Numbered from the stretch's first letter, positions 30,489 to 37,866 are shown. The stretch: 37,866 nt of DNA from Actinomycetes bacterium (GCA_023417775.1 JAEZEJ010000059.1:1-37866), one strand, 5' to 3'. Program-made: numbers and translations. The notes: generated by a model not told the origin, from the sequence alone.

Positions 30489-31163
30489 TCACGGGACGAG
30501 GTTGAAGGCCCGCAGACTGGCGTTGCCGTCCGGCCACCAGGCCACCGTGCTGATCGAGGCGGGGGCCAGCTCCATGGCGTAGATCGACGTCACGGGCGCG
30601 CCCAGCGCCTGAGCCACCAGCAGCTTGATCGGCGTGACATGGGTGACCACCGCGACCGTCTGCCCCGCGAAGCGCGACAACAGACCCTCGCGCGCCGCGT
30701 CCACACGAGCGGACACGACATCGAAGGACTCGCCCTTCGGCGGGGCGACGGCCGTCGAGCCGAGCCACGCCGACAGCTCATCGGGCCAGCGCTCGCGGAT
30801 CTCGCGGAAGGTGTGGCCGTCCCAGTCCCCGAACGAGGTCTCGCTGACCCCGTCGTCGACCGTCGACTCCACGCCGAGTCGCTCGGCCAGGTGCCCGGCC
30901 GTCTGCCGCGTCCGCCGCAGCGGCGAGCTCACGACGGCCTCGACATCCCCGCGATCGGCCAGCCAGTCCGCGGCCCGCCGTGCCTGTGCGTGACCGGCCT
31001 CGGTCAGCTCGGGATCGTCGCCGCCACTGCCGCTGAAGGCCTTGCGCTCCGTCAGGCTCGTGACGCCGTGCCGCACCAGGATCAGTGTCGTGGCGCGGGT
31101 GGACGCGGAGCCCCAGCCCTGCGCCGGCGCCTGCTGGGCATCGTCGACCTCGCTGCCGGTCAC
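30489..31163 (-). CDS. Histidine phosphatase (phosphoglycerate mutase-like), Rv2228c C-terminal type
   Basis: A 224-residue acid phosphatase/phosphoglycerate mutase-superfamily protein. The phosphohistidine motif LVRHG is at 29-33 (H32), the FSGSGGDDPELTEAGHAQARRAADWL and SSPLRRTRQTA segments follow, and the second catalytic His is in VVTHVTPIK. In mycobacteria the orthologous position holds a fusion of RNase HI and this phosphatase; here only a ~24-residue linker-like N-terminus is present. The GTG at 31163 overlaps the stop of the zinc-ribbon gene (GTGA). In family members the domain dephosphorylates small metabolites such as alpha-ribazole phosphate; the substrate is unknown here. Confidence 0.9.
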   Translation of the reverse strand: MTGSEVDDAQQAPAQGWGSASTRATTLILVRHGVTSLTERKAFSGSGGDDPELTEAGHAQARRAADWLADRGDVEAVVSSPLRRTRQTAGHLAERLGVESTVDDGVSETSFGDWDGHTFREIRERWPDELSAWLGSTAVAPPKGESFDVVSARVDAAREGLLSRFAGQTVAVVTHVTPIKLLVAQALGAPVTSIYAMELAPASISTVAWWPDGNASLRAFNLVP

Positions 31164-31903
31164 AACCCCGACTCGGAGGTGCGGACCAGGATGCGGCTGC
31201 ACTCGGGGCACCGCAGGACCTCGTCCTCGGGGGCCTGCGCCAGCTCGCGTAGATCGGCGCCGTTGAGCTCCAGCCGGCAGCCCTCGCAGCGCTTGGCGCG
31301 CAACAGCGCCGCTCCGATACCGCCCTGATTCGACCGCAGCTTCTCGTACAGCGCGAGCAGATCGTCGGGCACGCGCGCGGCCAGCGCACCCCGCCCCGCC
31401 TCGGCATCGGACAGCTCGCCGTCGATCTGACCGAGCGCGGCATCACGGCGCGCGGCGACCTCATCGTGCTGCTCCCGGAGCTCGGCGAGCCCGGTCATGA
31501 CCTCGTCGAGCTGCCCCTGGGCCTCCTCGAGCGACTCCATGACCTCGAGCTCGGCGTCCTCGAGCGTGCCGATCCGCCGGTCCAGCGCGACGATCTCGTG
31601 CTGCAGGCTCTCGAGATCCTTGGGATTGGTGACCGCGCCGGAGTTCAACCGCTCCTCGTTGCGGGCACGGCGAGTCTTGACCAGTTCGACATCCTGGTCG
31701 GCCTGCTTCTGTTCGCGCTCCAGGTCCGAGACGCGCGTCGACGCCTCGATCCGGCGGCTGTCGAGCACGCCGATCTCGGCATCGAGCTCGGCGAGACGGG
31801 CGTTCTCGGGCAGCCCGACCCGGCGATGGTTGAGCTGGGCGATGGCAGAGTCCTTGGCCTGCAGGTCGAGCAGGACCTGCTGCGCGGACGGTTCAGCTTT
31901 CAG
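31160..31903 (-). CDS. Coiled-coil C4 zinc-ribbon protein (Rv2229c-like), CTG start
   Basis: A 247-residue protein: a long antiparallel coiled coil (~10-185, rich in Leu/Glu/Arg heptads such as VSDLEREQKQADQDVELVKTRR) followed by a C4 zinc ribbon with C-x2-C at EGC and C-x2-C at RCPEC near the C-terminus. The family is conserved with NIF3-type genes; the function is unknown, and DNA or tRNA binding has been suggested. The only fitting start is CTG at 31903. It is preceded by GAGGAG six bases upstream, begins the family-typical KAExSAQxxLLDLQ, and an in-frame TGA lies six codons before it. No ATG or GTG occurs in frame before residue 46. It is 10 bp downstream of the NIF3 gene. Confidence 0.88.
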   Translation of the reverse strand: MKAEPSAQQVLLDLQAKDSAIAQLNHRRVGLPENARLAELDAEIGVLDSRRIEASTRVSDLEREQKQADQDVELVKTRRARNEERLNSGAVTNPKDLESLQHEIVALDRRIGTLEDAELEVMESLEEAQGQLDEVMTGLAELREQHDEVAARRDAALGQIDGELSDAEAGRGALAARVPDDLLALYEKLRSNQGGIGAALLRAKRCEGCRLELNGADLRELAQAPEDEVLRCPECSRILVRTSESGL

Positions 31904-31913
31904 CGGAGGCTCC

Positions 31914-33038
31914 TCAGCTCAGCGTGGCGGACCACGGATCGGTGACGATGGTCGAGATCTGGGTCTCCACCGTACCGCTCAACCGGGCTCGGACCTCGCG
32001 CGCGGCCACCGGCAGCCAGGTCCATTCCGCCGCCCAGTGCGGCACGTCGACCACCGCACACGCTCCGGGGCGTTCGCGATGCTCGCTCACCGGATGATGA
32101 CGCAGGTCGGAGGTGACGTACACATCGGCCCCGGCCGCATCGGCGCGACCGAGCAGGAAGTCACCCGATCCCCCGCACAGGGCGACGGTGCTCACCTCCC
32201 GGTCGAGCTCCCCCGCGATGCGGGTGGCACCGTCATGATGCGGGAGGGCGGCCTTGACCTGCTCGGCGAAGGCCCACAGGCTCATCGGCTCGTCGAGGAC
32301 GCCGATACGCCCGCTCCCCCGGCCGCTCGGAGCGGCGACGGTCTCGACGAGGTCGTAGGCCACCTCTTCATAGGGATGGGCGTCGACCATCGCGCGGCGC
32401 ACCTGCTCACGGAGCCGGCGCGGGGCCACCATCTCCACGCGCACCTCGTCCACGTACTCGACGTCTCCGACCTGGCCGATGGCCGGCGTGGCTCCGTCGA
32501 GGGGACGGAAGGAGCCGGTCCCCCGGGACTGGAACTGGGCGCGGTCGTAGTCGCCGATGTGGCCGGCGCCCGCATCGTGCATCGCGGTGGCGACCTCGTC
32601 GGCGACGTCGACCGGGGCGAACACCACCCACTTGTCCGGGCCGGGGTCGAGATCCTCGTCGAGGGGGCGGATGTCACGCAGGCCGATCGCCTCCGCCATC
32701 GCCTCGGAGACCCCGAGGGGCGGCGAGTCGGCATTGGTGTGGCAGGTGTGCAGGGCGATGCCGTTGCCGAGCAGCGTGTGGATCACGCGACCCTTCGGCT
32801 CCGTCGCCGCGACGGAGGTCGTGCCCTTCAGATAGAGGGGATGGTGCGTGACGACGAGATCGGCGCCCACGAGCACGGCCTCGTCGGCGACCGCCTGGAC
32901 CGGATCGACGGCGAACAGGATGGTCCCGACCTCCGCCTCCGGGTCGCCGGCGACGGTGCCGACGGCATCCCAGTCGTCCGCCCAGGAGGGGTCGTAGAGC
33001 TGGTCGAGGACGGCGACGACTTCTCGCAAGGTGGGCAC
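31914..33038 (-). CDS. NIF3/YbgI-family (DUF34) dinuclear metal protein
   Basis: A 374-residue NIF3-like protein with the inserted PII-like domain found in actinobacterial and Gram-positive members (~120-235). Metal ligands are visible in VTHHPLYLKG (two His), LHTCHTNADS (His, Asp) and, near the C-terminus, VTSDLRHHPVSEH (His, Glu). Annotated in databases as GTP cyclohydrolase I type 2 homologue, but the activity is not established. GTG at 33038, 6 bases after TACAGT and without a ribosome-binding site. It is the first gene of an operon with the zinc-ribbon and phosphatase genes, the same order as mycobacterial Rv2230c-Rv2229c-Rv2228c. Confidence 0.93.
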   Translation of the reverse strand: MPTLREVVAVLDQLYDPSWADDWDAVGTVAGDPEAEVGTILFAVDPVQAVADEAVLVGADLVVTHHPLYLKGTTSVAATEPKGRVIHTLLGNGIALHTCHTNADSPPLGVSEAMAEAIGLRDIRPLDEDLDPGPDKWVVFAPVDVADEVATAMHDAGAGHIGDYDRAQFQSRGTGSFRPLDGATPAIGQVGDVEYVDEVRVEMVAPRRLREQVRRAMVDAHPYEEVAYDLVETVAAPSGRGSGRIGVLDEPMSLWAFAEQVKAALPHHDGATRIAGELDREVSTVALCGGSGDFLLGRADAAGADVYVTSDLRHHPVSEHRERPGACAVVDVPHWAAEWTWLPVAAREVRARLSGTVETQISTIVTDPWSATLS

Positions 33039-33044
33039 GCGGCC

Positions 33045-33050
33045 ACTGTA
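33045..33050 (-). promoter_or_regulatory. Leaderless -10 element of the NIF3 operon
   Basis: Minus-strand TACAGT is followed by 6 bases and then the GTG at 33038. Confidence 0.6.
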
Positions 33051-33088
33051 GGCGACACCCGGCTCCGCGCCGGATACGGACGCGGGTC

Positions 33089-33712
33089 CTAGGAGGTGGG
33101 TTCGCTGAGGGCCTGGACGAGGGCGGGGATCTGCTCCTGCAGGATCGTCAGATCGGCCACCGGGGCGTCGTCGCGGACGAAGGTGTCGCGCAGCGAGGTG
33201 TCGAAGAGACCGAGCACCAGGCGGGTCGCCGCCTGCAGGTCGATCGTCAGCCGTCGGCCGAGACCCTCGCAGGCCATCTCGATGATCTCCGCGAACTCCT
33301 CATGCGTCTTCTCCCACAGCTCGACGTACACATCGGCGATCCGGCGATGCCGGACGGCGTGGATGACGAACTCCTGGTGGACCAGGAACCACGTCCGGTC
33401 GATCGGCTCGACGGAGGTGAACCGCTCCAGCACCTGAGCGATCGAGCCGAGGTCACCGTGGCGCAACTCGGTGTCGACCGCCTCCCGCAGGGCGTCGACC
33501 ATCCGTTCCTTCTCGCGATTGAAGAGATCGACGACGAGCTCGTCCTTCGAGGCGTAGTTGGAGTAGAAGGCCCCGCGGGTGAATCCGGCGCGCTCGCAGA
33601 TCTGCTCGACCGTGGCCCCCTGGATGCCGGACTCGGCGAGCACCTCCCGCGCGGCATCGAGCAGTCGGGCGCGGGTGGTGGCCCTCCGCCGGGTGTTGTC
33701 GTGAACGACCAC
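33089..33712 (-). CDS. TetR-family repressor of the MMPL locus
   Basis: A 207-residue TetR regulator. The helix-turn-helix (~10-55) reads ARLLDAAREVLAESGIQGATVEQICERAGFTRGAFYSNYASKDELVVDLF. The ligand-binding C-terminal domain is not recognisable. The GTG at 33712 has GGAGGAG six bases upstream; the longer frame begins before this site. It diverges from the MMPL transporter gene, and two tandem GATACA-type palindromes lie between them, so it most likely represses the transporter and perhaps itself. The inducer is probably a substrate of the transporter. Confidence 0.9.
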   Translation of the reverse strand: MVVHDNTRRRATTRARLLDAAREVLAESGIQGATVEQICERAGFTRGAFYSNYASKDELVVDLFNREKERMVDALREAVDTELRHGDLGSIAQVLERFTSVEPIDRTWFLVHQEFVIHAVRHRRIADVYVELWEKTHEEFAEIIEMACEGLGRRLTIDLQAATRLVLGLFDTSLRDTFVRDDAPVADLTILQEQIPALVQALSEPTS

Positions 33713-33760
33713 TGCTGCTCCTCCGTCACATGTGCGCAACGGCACACTAACGCATCACTC

Positions 33761-33776
33761 GATACATGGACGTATC
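33761..33776. promoter_or_regulatory. TetR operator 1 (GATAC-N6-GTATC)
   Basis: GATACATGGACGTATC has 5-bp arms. It starts exactly 17 bp before the second copy at 33778, putting the two sites about 1.6 helical turns apart, typical of TetR proteins binding as two dimers. Confidence 0.65.
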
Positions 33777-33777
33777 G

Positions 33778-33793
33778 GATACATCTCTGTATC
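33778..33793. promoter_or_regulatory. TetR operator 2 (GATACA-TCTC-TGTATC) over the MMPL promoter
   Basis: Perfect 6-bp arms. It overlaps TATCGT (33790-33795), a candidate -10 element 7 bases before the ATG at 33803, so bound repressor would block RNA polymerase. Confidence 0.7.
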
Positions 33794-33802
33794 GTCATGG
33801 CC

Positions 33803-36574
33803 ATGTCCGCTGCGCTCTACTCCCTGGGCCGTTGGTGCCACCGGCACGCCTGGCGTGTCGTGGCGGGGTGGCTGGTCGTCCTCATCGCGGCGGGTGCTCT
33901 CGCCGCCGCGGTCGGCGAGGGCACGGAGGACGACTTCACCCTCCCCGGCACCGAAGGCCAGGAGGCCCTCGACACCCTCACGCGGACCTTCCCCCAGCTC
34001 GCCGGGATCTCCGCCCAGGTGGTCTACATCGCCCCCGAGGGCGGCCGTGTGGACGATCCGGCACTGCGCGAGGCGGCCGAGGCCACGCTCGCCCGTCTCG
34101 ACGAGATGCCCCTGGTCGACGACGCGCTCTCCCCCTTCGACGATCTCGTCGACGGCACCGTCAACGAGGCCGGCGACGCTGCGATCATCCAGGTGCAGTT
34201 CTCCGGTGGTCCCTCCGACATCACCGATCAGGTCAAGACCGATCTCCGCGAGGCCACCGAACCGCTCAGCGCGGCCGGCGCGGAGGTCGAGCTGGGTGGC
34301 GGCGCCTTCATGAACACCGGGCCGACGATCACCTGGATGGAGGCCGCCGGCGTGGTCGTGGCCTTCATCGTGCTGTGGATCGCACTCGGCTCGGGGCGCG
34401 CCGCGTTCATGCCGGTCCTCACCGCGCTCATCGGGGTCGGGGTGACCATGAGCCTCATCTGGGCCCTCACGGCAGTCGCGCAGCTCGCCTCCCCCACCCC
34501 GCTGCTGGCGTTGATGATCGGGCTGGCGGTCGGCATCGACTACGCGCTCTTCATCGTGTCGCGGCAGCGCGAGGAGCTGGCCCACGGCGTCGAGCCAGAC
34601 GAGGCCAGCGGTCGCGCGGTGGCGACCGGAGGCTCCGCGGTGCTCTTCGCCGGCATCACGACGCTCATCGCCCTGGCCGGGCTGGCGATCGCCCGCATCC
34701 CGTTCTTGACCTGGATGGGCGTGACCGCATCGGCCTCGGTGGCCATCGCCGTCGTCGTCGCGATCACCCTGCTGCCCGCCCTCATGGGCCTCGCCGGCGA
34801 GCAGCTGCGACCACGTCGCGGCTCGACCGGCCGGGCCCCGATCGCGCGGCGCTGGGTGCGGGGCGTCACCGCGGCGCCCTGGCTGACCGTGGTCGTCGTC
34901 ATCATCGGCCTTGCCGCACTCGCCGCGCCGGGCCGCGACCTCGCCCTGGCTCTGCCGGGCAACGGTACCGCCGAGGAGGGCTCTACGGAGCGCGCCGCCT
35001 ATGAGCTCGTCGACGAGCACTTCGGCCCCGGCTACAACAGTCCGATCCTGCTGCAGGCCGATATCGTCGAGTCCCTCGACCCGATCGGGCTGATGGACGC
35101 GCTCGGCGCGGAGGTCGCCTCCTTCGACGGCGTCGAGACCGTGGCCCTGTCCACGCCCAATCCCACGGCCGACACCGGCGTCGTGCAGTTCTTCCCGTCC
35201 ACCGCCGCCGACGATCCGGCGACCGCCGATCTGGTCGAACGGCTCCGCGAAGCCGGTCCCCGGTTCGAGCGCGAGTACGGCGTGACCACCGCGGTCACCG
35301 GGCAGACGGCGATGGAGATCGACGTCTCGGAGCAGCTGTCGAACACGCTCCTGCCCTTCGGCGCCTTCGTCGTGGTGCTGACCCTGCTGCTCCTGACGAC
35401 GGTGTTCCGCTCCGTCGTGGTGCCCGTGAAGGCCGCGCTCGGCTATCTGCTCAGCGTCGGCGTCTCCTTCGGCGCGGTGGTGCTGGTGTTCCAGCGCGGC
35501 TGGGCCGCCGATCTGCTCGGCGTGGACCACATCGGGCCGGTCATCAGCTTCCTGCCGATCCTGCTCATGGGGGTGCTCTTCGGACTGGCGATGGACTACG
35601 AGCTGTTCCTCGTGTCGCGGATGAAGGAGGAGTTCAGCCGCGACGGCGATGCCGATCGCGCCATCGAGGCCGGGTTCGCCACCAGCGGGCGTGTGGTCAC
35701 GGCCGCGGCGGTCGTCATGCTCGCCGTGTTCGCGGCCTTCGTGCCCGAGAGCGATGCCATGGTCAAACCCATCGCCTTCGCTCTGGCCGTCGGCGTATTC
35801 GTCGATGCCTTCATCGTCCGGATGATCCTCGTGCCGGCCGTCATGAAGCTGCTCGGACGCCGCGCCTGGTGGATCCCTCGGGCCCTGGACCGTTCGCTCC
35901 CCCGCCTCGATGTCGAGGGCGATGCCCTGCACGAGCGGGTCGCCCGGGCCCAGTGGCCGGGCGATGGCAGCCGGGTGGCGATCGAGGGGCTGATCCTGCC
36001 CTCGGGCCGAGTGGTCGACGACTGGCGCACCGACGAGTCGATCCTGGTGGTCGAGGGCTCGTCACGCGACCGGTCCTTCGTCGCACTCGCCGTGGCCGGT
36101 CGCGCCCCTCAGGCCGGGGGCGTCGTACGGGTCGACGATGCCGTGCTGCCCTTCGATGCCGCCCGGCTCCGGCGCCGTGCCGCCCTGCTCGGCATCGCGG
36201 ACGACATCCCGCGCGGCGATGTCCGCACGTGGATGTCACGACTCGGGGCCAAGGATCCGGAAGCGTTGCTGACGGAGATCGCCGGAGTGTTCGCGTCGCG
36301 TGGCCTCGGCGCCGCTCCCGGCCCGCACGACCGCGTCGGAGGACTCGATCCCGCCGCTCGTGCCGTGGTGGCCGCCGCCGCATCGCGCGCCGCCGTGCTC
36401 GTGATCGACCTCGCCGAGGTCGGCGACGACCGCGCCGTACGCGCCCTCGGCGCCTGTCACGATCTCGTCGGACGGGACCGTCTGCTCATCGCCGCCACCA
36501 CTCCTGGAGCGACCTCCACCGTGCAGGTCGCGACCCTGTCCCTCGCCCCGACCCCGGAGCTGATCCACCGATGA
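33803..36574 (+). CDS. MMPL-family RND transporter with degenerate ABC-ATPase-like C-terminal domain
   Basis: A 923-residue protein. Residues 1-~705 form a standard MMPL transporter: 12 transmembrane helices in two halves, two periplasmic loops, and the proton-relay motifs GLAVGIDYALFIVSR and GLAMDYELFLVSR. Residues ~707-923 read like an ABC ATPase that has lost its catalytic residues. EGSSRDRSFVALAVAGRAPQAGGVVRVDD takes the Walker A/Q-loop position without the GxGK core. VGGLDPAARAVVAAAASRAAVLVIDLAEVG takes the signature/Walker B position without the catalytic Glu, and LLIAATTP takes the H-loop position without His. ATG at 33803 fits the leaderless spacing; ATG at 33797 is an alternative. 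The stop overlaps the next gene (ATGA). The substrate is probably a lipid or drug; regulated by the divergent TetR protein. Confidence 0.9.
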   Translation: MSAALYSLGRWCHRHAWRVVAGWLVVLIAAGALAAAVGEGTEDDFTLPGTEGQEALDTLTRTFPQLAGISAQVVYIAPEGGRVDDPALREAAEATLARLDEMPLVDDALSPFDDLVDGTVNEAGDAAIIQVQFSGGPSDITDQVKTDLREATEPLSAAGAEVELGGGAFMNTGPTITWMEAAGVVVAFIVLWIALGSGRAAFMPVLTALIGVGVTMSLIWALTAVAQLASPTPLLALMIGLAVGIDYALFIVSRQREELAHGVEPDEASGRAVATGGSAVLFAGITTLIALAGLAIARIPFLTWMGVTASASVAIAVVVAITLLPALMGLAGEQLRPRRGSTGRAPIARRWVRGVTAAPWLTVVVVIIGLAALAAPGRDLALALPGNGTAEEGSTERAAYELVDEHFGPGYNSPILLQADIVESLDPIGLMDALGAEVASFDGVETVALSTPNPTADTGVVQFFPSTAADDPATADLVERLREAGPRFEREYGVTTAVTGQTAMEIDVSEQLSNTLLPFGAFVVVLTLLLLTTVFRSVVVPVKAALGYLLSVGVSFGAVVLVFQRGWAADLLGVDHIGPVISFLPILLMGVLFGLAMDYELFLVSRMKEEFSRDGDADRAIEAGFATSGRVVTAAAVVMLAVFAAFVPESDAMVKPIAFALAVGVFVDAFIVRMILVPAVMKLLGRRAWWIPRALDRSLPRLDVEGDALHERVARAQWPGDGSRVAIEGLILPSGRVVDDWRTDESILVVEGSSRDRSFVALAVAGRAPQAGGVVRVDDAVLPFDAARLRRRAALLGIADDIPRGDVRTWMSRLGAKDPEALLTEIAGVFASRGLGAAPGPHDRVGGLDPAARAVVAAAASRAAVLVIDLAEVGDDRAVRALGACHDLVGRDRLLIAATTPGATSTVQVATLSLAPTPELIHR

Positions 36575-37866
36575 ACATCCTCCGCCGACCCCGCCCCGCC
36601 ACCGTGCTCGCTCTCGCCGTGCCCCTCGTCGTGGCTCTCGTCGCCGCGGCCGCGGGCGCCACAGGCGGCACCGGCGATGTCCGCGCCGCCGTCGTCAACG
36701 AGGACGAGATCGTCTCCGTCACCGCCGAGAACGGCACCGAGCAGCCCGTCGCCGTCGGACGGCTGCTCGCCGCGGAGCTGACCGCGAGCGACTCGTCCTC
36801 CTTCGACTGGACGATCACCAACCGCGAGGAGGCCGAGAGCGGCCTCGAGGACGGCACTTACGGGGCGATCCTGGTGATCGGTGCCGACACGTCGGCCGCC
36901 GCGGTCTCCCCGGCCGGTGACCCCGCCGAGGCCCGGCAGGCGCACCTGCGGGTCCGCACGTCCGATGCGGTGAGCCCGCTCGCCGGCGAGCTGTCGCAGA
37001 CCGTCACCGATGCCGCGCTCGCGGCCCTCAACGCCCAGGTGACCGAGACCTTCGTCGACAATGTGCTGGTCTCGCTCGGGACCATGCGCGGCTCGCTCGC
37101 CGAAGCCGTCGACGGCGCCGAGACCCTCGCCACCGGACAACGCGATCTCGCCGACGGTGCGGGACAGCTCGACGACGGTGCCGACCGGTTGGCCGGTGGT
37201 GCCGGAGAGCTGGCGGACGGCACGCGGCTACTCGCCGACGGCACCGGACAGTCCGCCGACGGAGCGGCGCAGCTCGCCCAGGGCATCGGACAGGTCGACG
37301 ACGGAGCGCAGGAGCTGCGGCGTCGAACCGCCGAGCTTCCCGCCCAGACCGCGCAGCTGGACGACGGCGCCCAGCGCCTGAACGCGGGCGCGAAGGAGCT
37401 CGATGCGGGCGTACAGGAGATCACCGCGAGCGTCGAGCCGCTGTTCGAGCTCGCTCAGCACCTGACGGATCTCATCGTCGGGTGGGCGGGCGACTGCGCG
37501 GGTGCCGGGCTGCCGCCCGAGGCGTGCTCGGCCGTCGACGGCATCGTCGCGGAGGCACAGCGAGTGAACGCGGAGATCCAGGCCGCCCGGGGGCAGGTCG
37601 GCGAGCTGGCCGACGGCACCGGACAGCTCGCCGCGGGGCTGCAGCAGCTGAGCGATGCCACGGCACGCCTCGCGGCCGAGGCACCCCAGCTGACGAACGG
37701 CATCGGGCAGCTCGCGGACGGGACATCCGCCGCCCGGAACGGCGCCGGCCAGCAGGGTGCCGCGGGCGAGCGGGGCGCGCCACGCCCAGGTCAGCGCGAC
37801 GGCGGCGAGTGCAGCCAGGACGATCGCGGACGGCACGGGCAGCGCCGCGGGAGCGATCTGATGCGA
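36571..37866 (+). CDS. YhgE/Pip-family membrane protein (3' end missing)
   Basis: The first ~432 residues of a protein starting MNILRRPRPATVLALAVPLVVALVAAAAG, an N-terminal membrane anchor. An extracytoplasmic domain follows, then a long helical region of repeated LADGxxQLxDGAxxLAxG units (~185-390) characteristic of YhgE/Pip proteins; the C-terminal membrane domain would lie past the edge. ATG overlaps the MMPL stop (ATGA), so the two are co-translated and probably act together in envelope export. From about 37735 onward the reading becomes charged and repeat-free (ERGAPRPGQRDGGECSQDD), unlike the family, while the opposite strand reads as a membrane helix. A chimeric contig end or a real rearrangement is possible. 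Confidence 0.85.
   Translation, partial: MNILRRPRPATVLALAVPLVVALVAAAAGATGGTGDVRAAVVNEDEIVSVTAENGTEQPVAVGRLLAAELTASDSSSFDWTITNREEAESGLEDGTYGAILVIGADTSAAAVSPAGDPAEARQAHLRVRTSDAVSPLAGELSQTVTDAALAALNAQVTETFVDNVLVSLGTMRGSLAEAVDGAETLATGQRDLADGAGQLDDGADRLAGGAGELADGTRLLADGTGQSADGAAQLAQGIGQVDDGAQELRRRTAELPAQTAQLDDGAQRLNAGAKELDAGVQEITASVEPLFELAQHLTDLIVGWAGDCAGAGLPPEACSAVDGIVAEAQRVNAEIQAARGQVGELADGTGQLAAGLQQLSDATARLAAEAPQLTNGIGQLADGTSAARNGAGQQGAAGERGAPRPGQRDGGECSQDDRGRHGQRRGSDLMR

Noticed and set aside
31497..33092. Plus-strand frame of 531 codons across the zinc-ribbon and NIF3 genes.
   Set aside because: Shadow frame; both minus-strand genes have clear family motifs and operon spacing.
33755..35932. 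Open frame of 725 codons antisense to the MMPL gene.
   Set aside because: Low-complexity Gly/Asp/His/Glu/Gln composition typical of a reverse-strand shadow; no motif.
37228..37836. Minus-strand frame of 202 codons at the right edge.
   Set aside because: Most of it is antisense to the YhgE repeats; only its first ~35 codons look coding, and these are treated as a possible chimeric end rather than a gene.

Overview
The window is about 70% GC, tightly packed, and reads as actinobacterial chromosome. It has a glutamine synthetase of the GlnA2 type next to glnE, panB and map close by, and the NIF3 / C4 zinc-ribbon / histidine-phosphatase trio known from the mycobacterial Rv2230c-Rv2228c region. 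It also has a class A RNase P RNA, many GTG starts, ATGA/GTGA overlaps between operon genes, and many leaderless promoters (TANNNT ending 6-8 bp before the start codon). I cannot name the genus. No phage, insertion sequence, CRISPR array, tRNA or rRNA is visible. Gene symbols are given only where the family is unmistakable.

Layout, left to right. (1) 1-3315: iron uptake. A FecCD/FecE-type ABC transporter (two permeases and a truncated ATPase, minus strand) diverges from an AraC-type regulator. A DtxR/IdeR-like iron box lies between them. (2) 3293-8157: a likely catabolic cluster. An acyl-CoA ligase, a phosphotriesterase-like metallohydrolase and a short-chain dehydrogenase are on the minus strand, with a divergent FAD oxidoreductase. 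(3) 8183-14646: a membrane-lipid locus. A FabR/DesT-like TetR repressor faces a five-gene operon: ferredoxin/flavin reductase, fatty-acid desaturase, COG2907 flavoprotein, DUF1365 protein and a cyclopropane-synthase-like methyltransferase. A palindromic operator lies in the divergent promoter. (4) 14656-22033: central nitrogen and cofactor metabolism. The operon glnA2-glnE-thioesterase is on the minus strand; nadE and panB are on the plus strand. glnA2 and nadE start 39 bp apart from face-to-face leaderless promoters.

(5) 22190-28296: a small CxxH-type hypothetical protein coupled to a NaChBac-like ion channel, then map, an aldo/keto reductase, a NarL-type two-component system and an ankyrin-repeat lipoprotein. 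Two strong extragenic palindromes sharing a GTCAACC/GGTTGAC core lie in the gaps. (6) 28325-29548: rnpB on the minus strand, and a yybP-ykoY manganese riboswitch controlling a UPF0016/GDT1-type manganese exporter on the plus strand. (7) 29718-33038: yaaA, then NIF3, zinc-ribbon and phosphatase genes; the zinc-ribbon gene appears to start at CTG. (8) 33089-37866: a TetR repressor with two tandem operators, an MMPL transporter carrying a degenerate ABC-ATPase-like C-terminal domain, and a YhgE/Pip-family protein cut by the window end.

The strongest candidates for something under-described are the MMPL protein fused to a dead ABC-ATPase-like domain and the desaturase/flavoprotein/methyltransferase operon with an altered bicarbonate pocket. 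Also notable are the riboswitch whose terminator hairpin contains the ribosome-binding site, and the CTG-initiated zinc-ribbon gene. The last ~130 bases, and perhaps the first ~27, do not read like continuations of their genes and may be assembly-end artefacts.
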